A stretch of DNA of 64,000 nucleotides from Leptodactylus fallax (Eukaryota > Chordata > Amphibia > Anura > Leptodactylidae), in NCBI GenBank assembly GCA_947044405.1, contig CAMRHE010000035.1, positions 8,467,501 through 8,531,500 on the forward strand, written 5' to 3'. The notes beneath the pieces were generated by a model. That model was not told the DNA's origin and did not search any database. It worked only from the letters and a program-made list of their open reading frames with translations. Of the stretch, positions 45,775-55,850 are shown one piece after another. Within the stretch, counting starts at the first letter, position 1. Each line of letters opens with the position of its first letter. Made by a program: the position numbers and the translations under genes.

Positions 45775-46936
45775 CAGTAGCTTCAAAAGTATTCATACCC
45801 CTTGAACGGTTTCACATTTTGTCACCTTACAACCACAAACTTAAATGTACTTTATTGAGATTTTAAGTGATAGACCAACACAAAGTAGCAGATAACTGAA
45901 GTGGAACGAAAAGGATATATGTTTTTCCAAACTTAAATAAAAATCTGAAAAGTGTGACGTGCAAAAGTAATCAGCCCCCCATAGCAATACTTTGTAGAGC
46001 TACATTTTCGATGCAATTACAGCTGCAAGTCTTATAGCTATGTCTCTACCAGCTTTGCACATCTAGAGACTGAAATTTTTGCCCATTCTTCTTTGCAAAA
46101 TAGCTCAAGCTCAGCCAGATTGGATGGAGAGTGTCTGTGAAGAGCAATTTTCATGTCTTGCCATAGATGCTCAATGGGATTTAGGTCTGGACTTTGACTG
46201 GGCCATTCTAACACATGAATATTCTTTGATCTAAACCAATCCACTGTAGCTCTGACTGTATGTTTAGGGTTATTGTCTTGCTGGATGGTGAATCTCAAGT
46301 CTTTTGCAGCCTCCAACAGGTTTTCTTCCAGGATTGCCCTGTATTTAGCTCCACCCATCTTCCCATCAACTCTGACCAGCTTCCCTGTCCTTGCTGAAGA
46401 AAAACATCCCCACAGCATGATGCTGCCACCACCATGTGTCACAGTGGGGATGGTGTGTTCAGGGTGATGAGCAGTGTTACTTTTTTGCCACACATAGCAC
46501 TTTGCATTTAGGCCAAAAAGTTCAACTTTGGCCTCATCTGACCAGAGCACTTTATTCCACATGTTTGCTGTGTCCCCTATATGGCTTGTGGCAAACTGCA
46601 AATGGCACTTCTTATGTCTCTTTCAACAATGGTTTTCTTCTTGCCAATCTTCCATAAAGGCCAGATTTGTGGAGTGCACGACTTATAGTTGTCCTGTAGA
46701 CAGATTCTCCCACCGGAGCTGTGGATTTCTGCAGCTCCTTCACAGTGACCATGGGCCTTTTCAGATTATTGGATTAAAATTTTGAAAGCCATGTACAAGT
46801 ATAATTTTCATTTCACTTCACAATTATTTGTTACTTTGTGTTGGTCTATCACTTAATCTCAATTTACTACTTTGTGGTTGTAAAATGACGACATGTGAAA
46901 AATCTCAAGGGGTATGAATACTTTTGCAAGCCACTG
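45775..46936 (-). mobile_element. Tc1/mariner element D, both ends, internally deleted
   Basis: 1162 bp flanked by TA (45773-45774, 46937-46938). Ends CAGTAGCTTCAAAAGTATTC and GAATACTTTTGCAAGCCACTG are inverted. The right terminal repeat runs straight into the middle of the paired-like domain near 46750, so the N-terminal coding part is deleted. Confidence 0.9.
46038..46790 (-). pseudogene. Tc1 transposase (element D), catalytic domain intact, N-terminus deleted
   Basis: The open 187-residue frame 46601-46038 has VLWSDEAKVELFG (first Asp), THGGGSIMLWGC, IQQDNNPKHTVRA (second Asp) and LNPIEHLWQDMK (Glu). The second Asp-Glu spacing is 34 residues. Upstream (46790-46602) a shifted frame shows part of the second helix-turn-helix (LHKSGLYGR-like). 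The first DNA-binding subdomain is missing, so it should not bind its terminal repeats even if expressed. Confidence 0.87.
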
Positions 46937-46938
46937 TA

Positions 46939-47279
46939 AACATGCACTGTATACTGTGTGCATCACACACAGTGCACAAACTTACACATTTGCATACAAG
47001 TACACATACTTTTTTTTTTTTTGTTTGCTAGTTGCAGTGGAAGTGGAAGCCTTTTGTGAGAAATCAGTAGGTGGAGGAACAGCAGGAGGAATACTACAGT
47101 TGCAGACAACTGCACAAGCAGTTTTATTTAGGTGGCACCAGCAGCTGCAGTAGCTAAGTGCAGGGAACTTTACAAGCAGCAGTTAGCTGATATACAGGCA
47201 GCTGCTGTTGCCCCCTTCTCACGATCTAAGGGCTCCATAGCAGGCTGCCTTCATCAGGGTTACGCTAGGTTCACACTAG
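46939..47279. other. Gene-free stretch
   Basis: It contains a short ACACAGTGCA-rich part, a T-run (47009-47020) and a Gln/Ala-codon-rich piece around 47040-47210 that I do not recognise. It ends with a GCTAGGTTCACACTAGC Harbinger-type terminus near 47265. Confidence 0.35.
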
Positions 47280-47598
47280 CATTCTGGTTTCTGTCCTTCG
47301 GGTCTCCAAAATGAGGTCATGTTTTGGGAGTTTCCACTGTTCTGGCACTTCAGGTGCTCAGCACATGTGACATGGTGACTAAAAACTATTACAGTAAAAC
47401 TTGCCCTCCAAATATTATTCTGTCCCATTGTGAGACCATAAAGAAGTTTACATAAACATGTGGGACATTTATTTAGTCAGAACAAATTTTTCATTTTCAC
47501 ATCCCAATGGAAAAACATTCTCTGAAACACCTGAAGGGTCAAAGTGCTCACTATACCCCTTGATAAATTTTTTGAATGGTCTAGTTTCCAAAATGGGG
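47280..47598 (-). repeat. 390-bp repeat family, left flank of DIRS element B
   Basis: Reverse-orientation markers GTGCTCACTATACCCCTTGAT and CTAGTTTCCAAAATGGGG are present. The repeat continues at 54695 after the DIRS insertion. Confidence 0.75.
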
Positions 47599-47612
47599 TT
47601 TTCTCAAATGCC

Positions 47613-47714
47613 CTCCATGACAGCACCACAGGAGGTTGTATCTCCTCCCACTATTAGGGACAGGAAAAGCACACAAGAGGTTAAATAGCCCTTCCCCTTC
47701 TTCCCTCTTCAGTG
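47613..47714 (+). repeat. DIRS B left inverted terminal repeat
   Basis: The reverse complement of 54551-54652 with a single mismatch by eye. It includes CCTCCCACTATTAGGGACAG. Outside it, 47599-47612 is unique to the left end and is matched only in the internal complementary region. Confidence 0.92.
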
Positions 47715-48322
47715 TTTTTTCCTGTCCCTATTAGTGGGCAGACAAGAGGTTTGGAGCATACTTACCCAGCAGAGTGGGGTCCAGTGCGGCTGTCCCTGTA
47801 GGTCTGCGCCGTCTCTCTGCGGAGTCTCGGTGGGTCCATCTCCTCCTGCACCATCCGGGGACAGTGGAGATGAGTATCGCGGGCCTCGGTCCCTCTTCTG
47901 AGGCTCCCTGGCCTGTAGAGTCCCCTGCCTGTACTCAGAGCCGGCGTTCCCGGCTGGGATACACGCCGATGCCGCTTCCGGTCGTGGTGACGTCACTTCC
48001 GGTTGCGGAGAAAGACGCTAAAGGAGGGAGATTTGAAAACTTTAGCGTCCTGAACAGGTGCAGGTGGACCGGAAGCGTTCCTATTCGTGGAATGCAGTAC
48101 GCTGGTCGTCGGTGGCTGGATTTAAAAAGCCTCCCAGACCAAGAGGCTTTCTCCTCAAGGTAGGACCATCTGTGTCTGTTTGTTATAGTGCCTGGAGATG
48201 AGTCCTCTAGAGTGGTGTATGAGCCTGGCGTACCCCCAGCCCCAGTGAGTAATCTGGTAATGGGATGTTACGTGGTATGATTAGGGGAGTTCTCATGTCC
48301 CTTTATTGTCATGTATTTATTT

Positions 48323-49640
48323 AGGAAAAAGAAGCTAAAGATGTGTCTTCTAAATATAAGAAAGTGGCTGTATGTAAAAAATGTGCCATCTGTGAGAAAA
48401 AGCTTTCTTCCACATACAAAAAATCTTTGTCAGTCTTGCACTGAAAAGATAATTAAAGAGGAACAGCCGTCTTTAATGGAGGAAATTAAAGGGATGGTTC
48501 GGCATGAGATCCAGTCCTCCCTAGCTTCTTTTTCCCATGCCTTTTCCTCTGCTGAGCCACAACCTGCGGCCAAAAAGAGGAAGTTAATTATTGATCCAGA
48601 TTCGGATAATAGTGACGTTTACGTCCCATCTGTGTCCGAAGATTTCCTGGAGGAAGGGGAATTACCTGGGCCTTCAGATGTTGAGGATAGAAGATATTAC
48701 TTCTCATCTGCATTTACTCAGGACCTTCTTTCTGCCGTTAGAAGCACCATGAATATAGAGGATGTTCAGGAGAAGCAAACTATTCAGGATGAAATGTTTG
48801 CAGGGCTCAGGCCAAAGAAGAAATTAGTTTTTCCCATTCATGAGAATTTAGAGGGCCTAATTCAGGATGAATGGTTACATCCGGAGAAAAGACTGTTTCT
48901 GTCTCAAGAGATTAAGGACAGATTTCCCTTTGATGAATCTAAAATCAAAGGTTGGGCTGAAGTGCCAAAAATCGATATACAGGTGGCTAAAGTGGGGAAA
49001 AAGACGACGCTTCCTTTTGAAGACTCGTCGCAGCTTAAAGACCCGCTAGATAGGAAAGCTGACAGCCTCCTTAAAAAATCCTGGGAGTGCTCTTCAGCCC
49101 TATTACAAGTGAATATTGGATCAACTTGTGTGGCAAGGTCTATGTATAGATGGCTAGACCAGCTTGAGATCCACCTTAGAGAAGGTACCTCAAGGGAAGA
49201 TATCTTATCCTCCATTCCGCTGCTACAGAAGGCCACTGGTTTTCTTGCAGACGCCTCGGCAGAGTCAGTAAGGATTGCCTCCAGGTCTGGAGTCCTCTCT
49301 AATACAACTCGCCGAGCATTATGGCTGAAAATGTGGGCCGGTGACCCAATTTCTAAACAAAAGCTCTGTGCTATTCCCTTCCAGGGAGAGTATGTTTTTG
49401 GTCCAGAATTAGATACATTTCTTGAAAAGGCAACGGATAAAAAGAAGTCACTTCCAGAGCCAAAACCTTCTTTAAAAGAAAACAGCCATTTCGTCCCTTT
49501 CAAGGATACAGTTCTGAATTTAAATCCAAGGGTAAAACAGGCAGATGGAGCTACCCTAAGGGAGGCAGGGGGAAGAATATCTTCTTTAACCCCAATAAGC
49601 AATCCCGGGACAAACAATGACGCCAGGAGGATAGGGGGCA
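48323..49640 (+). pseudogene. DIRS B ORF1 (Gag-like)
   Basis: DIRS ORF1 is thought to be the Gag equivalent. An N-terminal Cys cluster (VCKKCAICEKKL ... LCQSC) is split by a one-base shift near 48420. From there the frame is open through a Glu-rich activation-like stretch, a conserved block SNTTRRALWLKMWAGDP (~49300) and FGPELDTFLEKATDKKK, to a Ser/Lys-rich tail. It then runs without a stop into the RT domain to 50188. A basic PAAKKRKL stretch resembles a nuclear signal. The start lies upstream of 48343 and is unclear. Confidence 0.78.
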
Positions 49641-51643
49641 GGTTGTCCAGGTATGCCGTACACTGGAAGGAAATAACATCCAACCTGTACATCCTAAATT
49701 CTATAACAAACAGCTTCAAAATAGAATTTTCGACCTATCCCCCCAGGAGAGTAGTGTTCACATCCATACCATCTCCTACACTTCACCTGGCTTTGATGGA
49801 AGGTGTCCAGAAACTTCTGGACACGGAAGTAATTTGTCTTGTTCCCCCCTTAGAAAGAGGGGAGGGTCATTATTCCCGTTTGTTTATGGTAAAAAAACCA
49901 AGTGGGGCGTACAGAATAATAATAAATTTGAAGCCTCTAAACAATTACATAGTTTATCATCGCTTCAAGATGGAGTCAGTAAGGTCCACAATTCCCCTGG
50001 TAGGGCAGGACCATTTTATGGCCACCATCGACCTTCAGGATGCATATTATCACATTCCTATTCATCCTCTCTACCAAAAATTTTTAAGGTTTGCAGTCCA
50101 AAATGGGGGGGGGGGGAGTCACTCCATTTTCAGTTTCGGGCTCTCCACTTTGGAATATTATCATCCCCAAGGCTATTTACAAAGGTGATGGTGGAAGTAG
50201 TAGCTTTTCTAAGAAAACAAAATCTGATAGTGGTTCCTTATCTAGACGACCTCTTAGTGGTAGCTCAGTCTTTTTCTCTTCTCCAGTATCACGTTCAGAT
50301 AGTATGTCAGACTTTACAAAAAATAGGATGGGTAATAAATTGGGGGAAATCCAATATCGTCTCAAAGTATCGCAAGATTTTTCTAGGTATCCTGCTCGAT
50401 TCCCATCTGCAGATGTCTTTTCTCCCTCCAGACATGATAGTGACTCTAAAGTCCAAGGTTGCTACCTTTCAAAGGAAGACAAAGGTATCTATAATCCAGA
50501 TGCAGGTAAAAATGCACACTTGAAAAAGGGCTTGTCTCGAAACGCGTCGTGTGTTTTATTGGATTAAAGACTACATTTATTCTGGACCAGCGCTCATCTG
50601 CCTCCTATTTTTTACCTGCATCTGGATTCTTCCACACGTGCTTCATACCACGGTTCCGAGGCTAGCAGCTGCTTCACAAGGTCCCAATGAAGATAATCTG
50701 ATTCCACATGCCTACTAAGTTGTTGTGAGCTGATCACAACCCACCAAGGTGAGCAATTTGTATCAGTGTTCTGATATCTATCATCCTTTGGTTTTACACT
50801 ATTAGCGCTCTGCGCTGTTTTTTCTTTTTATTTCTTTCTACACAAAGGTATCTATAAGGGAGGCAATGTTTGTGCTGGGGTCTATGACCGCTTGTATTCC
50901 GGCAGTTCCCTGGGCTCAATCTCATTCAAGAGTTCTTCAGTCCTTGATACTATCAAGTTGGGACAAGAGTCAGCTGTCATTAGACAAGATGATCTATGTG
51001 TCTCACAATGTAAAAGTCTCCCTACAATGGTGGAGGAAGACCGCAAACTTACAGCAGGGAATTCCTTGGAATCCCTCTCCTGTAATTCAGATTACTACAG
51101 ATGCAAGCAAATTGGGTTGAGGAGCAACCCTTTCTCAGAGATCATTTCAGGGGGCCTGGTCTGCAGCTCTCCACAACCATTCCTCAAACTTCCTGGAGCA
51201 GAAAACATCTAAATCCAGGAGACTGGAGTCTAAAGGCAGAAATTTTCCAGCAGGTTTGTTAGGTCTGGGGAACCCCAGAGGTGGACTTATTTGCCAGTCG
51301 TCAAAATGCGAAGGTTCCTCAGTTCTTCTCACTCAATCCAAGAGAACCTTGTCTAGGGGTAGATGCCCTTTCCCAGAGCTGGGATTTCACTCTGGCATAT
51401 GCCTTTCCTCCACTTCCTTTACTTCCAAGGGTTCTGCAAAAGATCATCAAAGAGAATCTGAGGGTCATTCTAATAGCCCCAGTATGGCCCAAGAGAGCGT
51501 GGTTTGGGCTCCTAAACCGTCTCAGAATGGCAGATCCATTGATACTCCCATTACTTCCAGACCTTCTACATCAAGGTCCAATATTTCATCCAGATCCTCA
51601 GAAACTCCGGTTAGCAGCCTGGCTTCTGAAATCTCCATTTTAA
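49640..51643 (+). pseudogene. DIRS B reverse transcriptase and RNase H
   Basis: RT begins near FEFSTYPPRR-like sequence and shows HYSRLFMVKKPSGAYRIIIN, KMESVRSTIPLV and ATIDLQDAYYHIPI (motif A Asp present). A long G-run at 50105-50115 shifts the frame. The next frame keeps VVPYLDDLLVVAQS, so the YLDD box is intact. A 347-bp insertion follows at 50495. RNase H resumes at ~50858 with ITTDASKLG and then a TGA in place of the usual Trp codon (51118-51120). The C-terminal part reads VDLFASRQNAKVPQFFSLNP and VDALSQSWDFTLAYAFPPL. Two shifts, one stop and one insertion disable it. Confidence 0.87.
50479..50857. mobile_element. Retroposon-like insertion with 16-bp target duplication
   Basis: ACAAAGGTATCTATAA occurs at 50479-50494 and 50842-50857, bracketing 347 bp (50495-50841). 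The insert opens with TCCAGATGCAGGTAAAAA, whose complement TTTTTTACCTGCATCTGGA lies at ~50607-50625, and contains a CGAAACGCGTCG motif. It ends T-rich. The length and variable-type duplication suggest target-primed insertion. I do not recognise the family. It interrupts the DIRS RT. Confidence 0.75.
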
Positions 51644-52259
51644 AATCAAGAGGACTGTCTGAGTCGGTTATTCAAACCTTCCAGGTGAGAAGGAAGAAAG
51701 TGACCCATGCTATCTATAGTAAGGTGTGGAAGAAATTCCTTTCCTGGTGTGGCAGTAGTGTTCCTGATATCAACCATCCAAATATAGCAAAAATCTTAGA
51801 TTTCTTGCAAGCAGGTCTGGATAAGGGTCTAAAACCTAGTACTTTGAAGGTACAAGTATCAGCCCATAGCAGTTATTTTGATTCTGACTTAGCTAACCAT
51901 CGCTGGGTTAAGAGATTTTTTTAGTGGGGCCTGGAGGCTTTTCCCAGGGAGAAAGGTGTTACTTCCACAGTGGGATCTTAACATAGTCTTTAAGGGCCTG
52001 ACGCTGCATCCCTTTGAGCCAGTCACTGAGGCTAATATAAAAGAACTGTCCTGGAAAGCGGCTTTTCTGGTTGCCATAACATCTGCCAGAAGAGTTAATG
52101 AAATTCAGACTCTCTCTATCAGAGAACCTTTCCTAAAAATTTTAGAGGACAGAATAGTCTTTCGGCCGGACCCTACCTTTTTTTCCAAAAGTAGTTTCAG
52201 ATTTTCATATGTCTCAGGAGATCATTCTTCCTTCCTCCAAACAGACCAGTAAATCCAGA

Positions 52260-53708
52260 AATCTGTCTTTATCTGACCACAGTCTGACCTTCACACGGGC
52301 CCAGGTGAGGAAGGAGATGAAAAAGATCAAGGCGAGGAAAGCCGCAGGGCCAGATGACATCAGTGCAAGGCTAATTAAGACTTGTGGGGACCAGCTGTGT
52401 AGTATAATTACATATATGTATAATATGAGCCTGAGGCAGGAAATAGTCCCTGAATTATGGAAATCTTCTTGTGTGGTACCAGTTCCAAAGAAACCTCACC
52501 CTATGGACCTCAACGACTACAGACCTGTAGCACTGACATCCCACTTGATGAAGATCTTAGAGAGATTGGTTCTCACACATATTCGCCCTCTAGTGAGCCC
52601 CGCTATGGACCCCCTCCAGTTTGCTTATCGACCGGGCATTGGGGTAGATGATGCCATCATCCACCTTCTGCACAGGGCTCTGTCTCACCTGGAAAAACCA
52701 GGGAACACGATGAGAATAATGTTCTTTGACTTCTCCAGTGCTTTTAACACCATACAGCCCAGGTTACTGAGAGACAAGCTGGGCCTTGCTGGAGTGGACC
52801 ACCACCTCTCCAACTGGATCCTAGACTACCTCACAAATCGACCTCAATACGTGAGAGCCCAAGACTGTGTGTCAGGTACCATGATCTGTAATACGGGGGC
52901 ACCTCAGGGTACGGTTCTCGCCCCTTTACTCTTCACACTGTACACTGCTGATTTTAGGTGCAACTCATCCAGCTGCTACCTACCGAAGTATTCTGACGAC
53001 TCTGCAATAGTAGGCCTCATCACAGACGATGATGACAGGGAGTACAGAGAACTGAACCGGTTTTTTGTGGACTGGTGCCACCAGAACCACCTGAAGATTA
53101 ACGTGGTGAAGACCAAGGAGATGGTGGTGGACTTCCGTAAAGGCAGATGCCCTCCAAAACCAGTGGACATCCTGGGGACGGGCATCGAGATTGTGAACAC
53201 CTATAAGTACCTGGGTTTGCTCCTTAATAATAAGCTGGACTGGGCAGATCATATGGAGGCCCTGTACAGGAAGGGCCACAGCAGGCTCTACCTGCTTAGG
53301 AAGCTGAGAGCCTTTGGAATCCGGGGGGCACTTCTTAGGACTTTCTTCAACTCTGTAGTGGCATCAGCCATCTTTTTTGGAGTGGCCTGCTGGGGGAGCA
53401 GTATATCAACCAGGGACAGAAATAAACTTGACAAGCTGATTAGAAGGGCCAACTCTGTCCTGGGGAGCCCACTGGACCCAGTGCAGGCGGTGGGTGACAG
53501 AAGGATACTGTCCGTGGTGAGCTCCATGCGGGAGAATAACTCCCATCCCATGCATGAGACTGTGATTGCGCTGGGCAGTACTGTCAGTGACCGACTGCTC
53601 CACCCTAGGTGTGAGAAGGAGCGCTATCGGAAGTCTTTCCTCCCCACCGCGGTTAGGCTGTACAACCAACACCGACCTAAGCGGAGATCATTACATACAG
53701 AGAACTAA
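52260..53708 (+). CDS. LINE reverse transcriptase (C-terminal part of ORF2), open
   Basis: An uninterrupted frame of about 480 residues. RT motifs in order: RKAAGPDDISARLIK, LNDYRPVALTSHLMKILERL, FFDFSSAFNTIQP (motif A), NTGAPQGTVLAPLLF, and KYSDDSAIVG, where YSDD stands in place of the usual FADD. These are followed by HLKINVVKTKEMVVDFR and KYLGLLLNNKLDW. The endonuclease half is lost to 5' truncation. The frame runs upstream into DIRS sequence (ATG at 52209), so the first ~17 residues of the open frame are chimeric. It encodes no complete protein but is the longest undamaged coding stretch here. Confidence 0.88.
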   Translation, partial: NLSLSDHSLTFTRAQVRKEMKKIKARKAAGPDDISARLIKTCGDQLCSIITYMYNMSLRQEIVPELWKSSCVVPVPKKPHPMDLNDYRPVALTSHLMKILERLVLTHIRPLVSPAMDPLQFAYRPGIGVDDAIIHLLHRALSHLEKPGNTMRIMFFDFSSAFNTIQPRLLRDKLGLAGVDHHLSNWILDYLTNRPQYVRAQDCVSGTMICNTGAPQGTVLAPLLFTLYTADFRCNSSSCYLPKYSDDSAIVGLITDDDDREYRELNRFFVDWCHQNHLKINVVKTKEMVVDFRKGRCPPKPVDILGTGIEIVNTYKYLGLLLNNKLDWADHMEALYRKGHSRLYLLRKLRAFGIRGALLRTFFNSVVASAIFFGVACWGSSISTRDRNKLDKLIRRANSVLGSPLDPVQAVGDRRILSVVSSMRENNSHPMHETVIALGSTVSDRLLHPRCEKERYRKSFLPTAVRLYNQHRPKRRSLHTEN

Positions 53709-53895
53709 AATATTTCTCTGCCTGTTAAATCCCCCCCCCCCCCCCTCTGCTACGTCCTATCTGTCTGTCTGCTATTAATGTAATGCCTCTCACCTTGGAA
53801 CATTCCTGTACATTTTGTATTTGTATCTGCTTATCTTATCTTATCTTTACTGCTGTAACACACTGAATTTCCCCATTGTGGGACTATTAAAGGAC

Positions 53896-53896
<1 letters not shown>

Positions 53897-53949
<53 letters not shown>

Positions 53950-53950
53950 T
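53897..53950 (+). repeat. (TTA)n microsatellite, LINE tail
   Basis: About 18 TTA units ending the LINE. A repeated tail of this sort is typical of L2/CR1-type elements. Confidence 0.92.
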
Positions 53951-54391
53951 TGTCAACATCCGTCTAATAGGAGGGAAGAATCGTTTCATAAGCTAGATGT
54001 CCGTAGAACGATCCTTTCTTATCTGAAAGCCTCTTCAAACTGGAGAAAGGATGAGAATCTTTTTATACAGTTTTGTGGCCCTAACAAGGGGAAGAAACGG
54101 TCAAGGAAATCCCTTGCCAGTTGGATTAAAAACGCAATTTGTAAGGCCTATCTGTGTCAGGGGTTATCTCCCCCGAAACACCTTAAAGCTCATTCTACCA
54201 GAGCCATGTCTGTTTCTTGGGCTGAAAGGGCTGATGCCTCCTTAGACCAAATCTGTAGAGCCGCTACTTGGTCTTCGGTCCATACATTTACTAAACATTA
54301 TAGATTGGACCTTTCTCGCAAGTCGGACCTCTCCTTTGGGAGGAAGGTCCTGCAGGCGATAGTCCCCCCCTCAGAGTAGTTATTTGGCATT

Positions 54392-54483
54392 CCTCCTGTG
54401 GTGCTGTCATGGAGGGCATTTGAGAAAATAGAATTAGTACTTACCGGTAATTCGGTTTCTGGTAAGCCCTCCATGACAGCACC
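54392..54483. repeat. DIRS B internal complementary region
   Basis: 54392-54428 is the exact reverse complement of the left end 47599-47635. 54429-54483 is the exact reverse complement of the right end 54638-54692. The region thus spells the joined outer ends, the template feature proposed for circular-intermediate formation in DIRS1. Confidence 0.93.
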
Positions 54484-54550
54484 CTGATTTCCCTCCCATT
54501 CGCTAGACTATATTTGGTTTAGGATATACTAATAGTGGTCATCTGGAATA

Positions 54551-54652
54551 CACTGAAGAGGGAGGAAGGGGAAGGGCTATTTAACCTCTTGTGTGCTTTT
54601 CCTGTCCCTAATAGTGGGAGGAGATACAACCTCCTGTGGTGCTGTCATGGAG
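54551..54652 (-). repeat. DIRS B right inverted terminal repeat
   Basis: Complement of 47613-47714 with one mismatch. 54653-54692 (CTTACCAGAAACCG onward) is unique to the right end and is matched in the internal complementary region. Confidence 0.92.
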
Positions 54653-54694
54653 GGCTTACCAGAAACCGAATTACCGGTAAGTACTAATTCTATT

Positions 54695-55550
54695 ATTTGG
54701 GTGGGGGGGTTCCACTGTTCTGGCACTTCAGGGGCTTTGCAAATGCAACATGGTGCCTGAAACAAATTCCAGCAAAATCTGTCTTCCAAAATCCCAATAG
54801 TGCTTCTTCCATTCTGGAACCAACTGTGTGCCAATATGTCAGTTTATCTCCACATGTGGAGTATTTCTGTAGTTGGGAGAAAATGCTTAAATTGTGGGGT
54901 GCATTTTTTTCCCCTCTAACTCCTTGTGGAAATGCAAAAAATTGGTTAAAGCAACATTTTATAGAAGAAAAAGTTGCTTTCCATTTTCATGGCTCAATTC
55001 TGTGAAAACATAAAAAGTCAAAGTACTCACTATACCCCTTGATAAATTCCTTGAGGGATCTAGTTTACAAAATGGGGTCAAATTTTTGGTAGTTTCCACT
55101 GTTTTGGCACCTTGGGGGCTCTGCAAACGGGACATAGTGCCTGAAAACTATTCCAGCAAAATCTGTCCTCCAAAAGCCAATTAGCCAATCTTTAAATTTC
55201 AAGTGCTGCCATTTGTCTGTACATTAGTGTATTAGCACATATGGGGTATTGTTGTGTTCAGGAGAAATTGTGTAACAAAATGTGGGGTGCAACTTCTTTT
55301 TTAACCCCTTGTGAAGACAAACAATTCAGGGCTAAAATATTTTATTAGAAAAAAATTATTTTTATGCCCCAATGGTACAAAATTTTGTGAAATACCTGTA
55401 GAGTCAGTGCTCACTATAACCCTTGATAAAGTCCTGAAACAAATTCCAGCAAAATCTGTCCTCCAAAATACCAATAGTGCTCCTTTAGCTTTCCTTTCTA
55501 GGGCGCTGCCCAGAGAGCCCATCCTTCCTAGAAGAAAACTGTTATCTATA
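54695..55550 (-). repeat. 390-bp repeat family, right flank of DIRS B
   Basis: Continues with TCCACTGTTCTGGCACTTCAG and later CTCACTATACCCCTTGAT (55026) and TCACTATAACCC (~55412). Unit spacing is roughly 380 bp. Non-coding. Confidence 0.72.
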
Positions 55551-55850
55551 AGGCTAGGTACACACAGCAGAAAATGAAGAGTATTCAGCTATGGGAATGA
55601 CACAATGAAATGCCAATGCAGGGCTTTCCTCTGCTGACTAGTCCCTAATCGGCAGGGACTCCCAAGCCGTGGAATTCATAGCTAATTATCTGTGGAATCC
55701 ATGGCAAGGTTGAGCAGGACTTTTTTTTCTGCGATCCTCCTGTCCCATTGCTTTCAATGGGAGGCAGAGGAGTCTCCCATGGATTCAGGAGCGGAATCCG
55801 CTTCCAAATCCGTGGCAGATTCCTTCTTGTGAACGTAAACTAAGAGGATG
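55551..55850. mobile_element. MITE-like block with GGCTAGGTACACAC end
   Basis: It starts AAGGCTAGGTACACACAGC and ends TTGTGAACGTAAACTAAG, resembling Harbinger-type MITE termini. Inverted internal TCCATGG blocks. Boundaries are approximate. Confidence 0.4.

Larger units (their letters stand above)
52241..53950 (+). mobile_element. L2/CR1-type LINE, 5'-truncated
   Basis: A 5'-truncated non-LTR element ending in CCCCATTGTGGGACTATTAAA and a (TTA)n tail (53897-53950), the style of L2/Rex1-related LINEs. It lies in the recombinase gene of DIRS B in the same orientation. No long target duplication is seen. Confidence 0.85.
51600..54379 (+). pseudogene. DIRS B tyrosine recombinase, split by a LINE
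   Basis: This recombinase integrates the circular cDNA of DIRS elements. The N-terminal part (SRGLSESVIQTFQVRRKKVTH, core-binding-like) is open to a stop at 51922-51924 after WVKRFF. A neighbouring frame continues with AITSARRVNEIQTLSI (catalytic Arg, ~52080-52105). The LINE interrupts at ~52241. After 53951 it resumes with KLDVRRTILSYLKAS, HSTRAMSVSWAE (H-x-x-R, 54191-54202) and THYRLDLS-like sequence with the Tyr codon at 54299-54301, ending at TAG 54377-54379. The Arg, H-x-x-R and Tyr are all preserved. Confidence 0.85.
47599..54694 (+). mobile_element. DIRS-type tyrosine-recombinase retrotransposon B, structurally complete
   Basis: It has inverted terminal repeats (102 bp with one mismatch), an internal complementary region at 54392-54483, ORF1, RT/RNase H and tyrosine recombinase in DIRS order. 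The target is the 390-bp repeat; both ends share TT, with no longer duplication, as expected for recombinase-mediated integration. Two later insertions add about 2 kb: a retroposon-like piece (50495-50841) and an L2-type LINE (~52241-53950). Confidence 0.93.

Noticed and set aside
48904..49719. 271-codon minus-strand frame opposite DIRS ORF1
   Set aside because: It is the antisense shadow of a well-supported ORF1 with DIRS-specific motifs on the plus strand.
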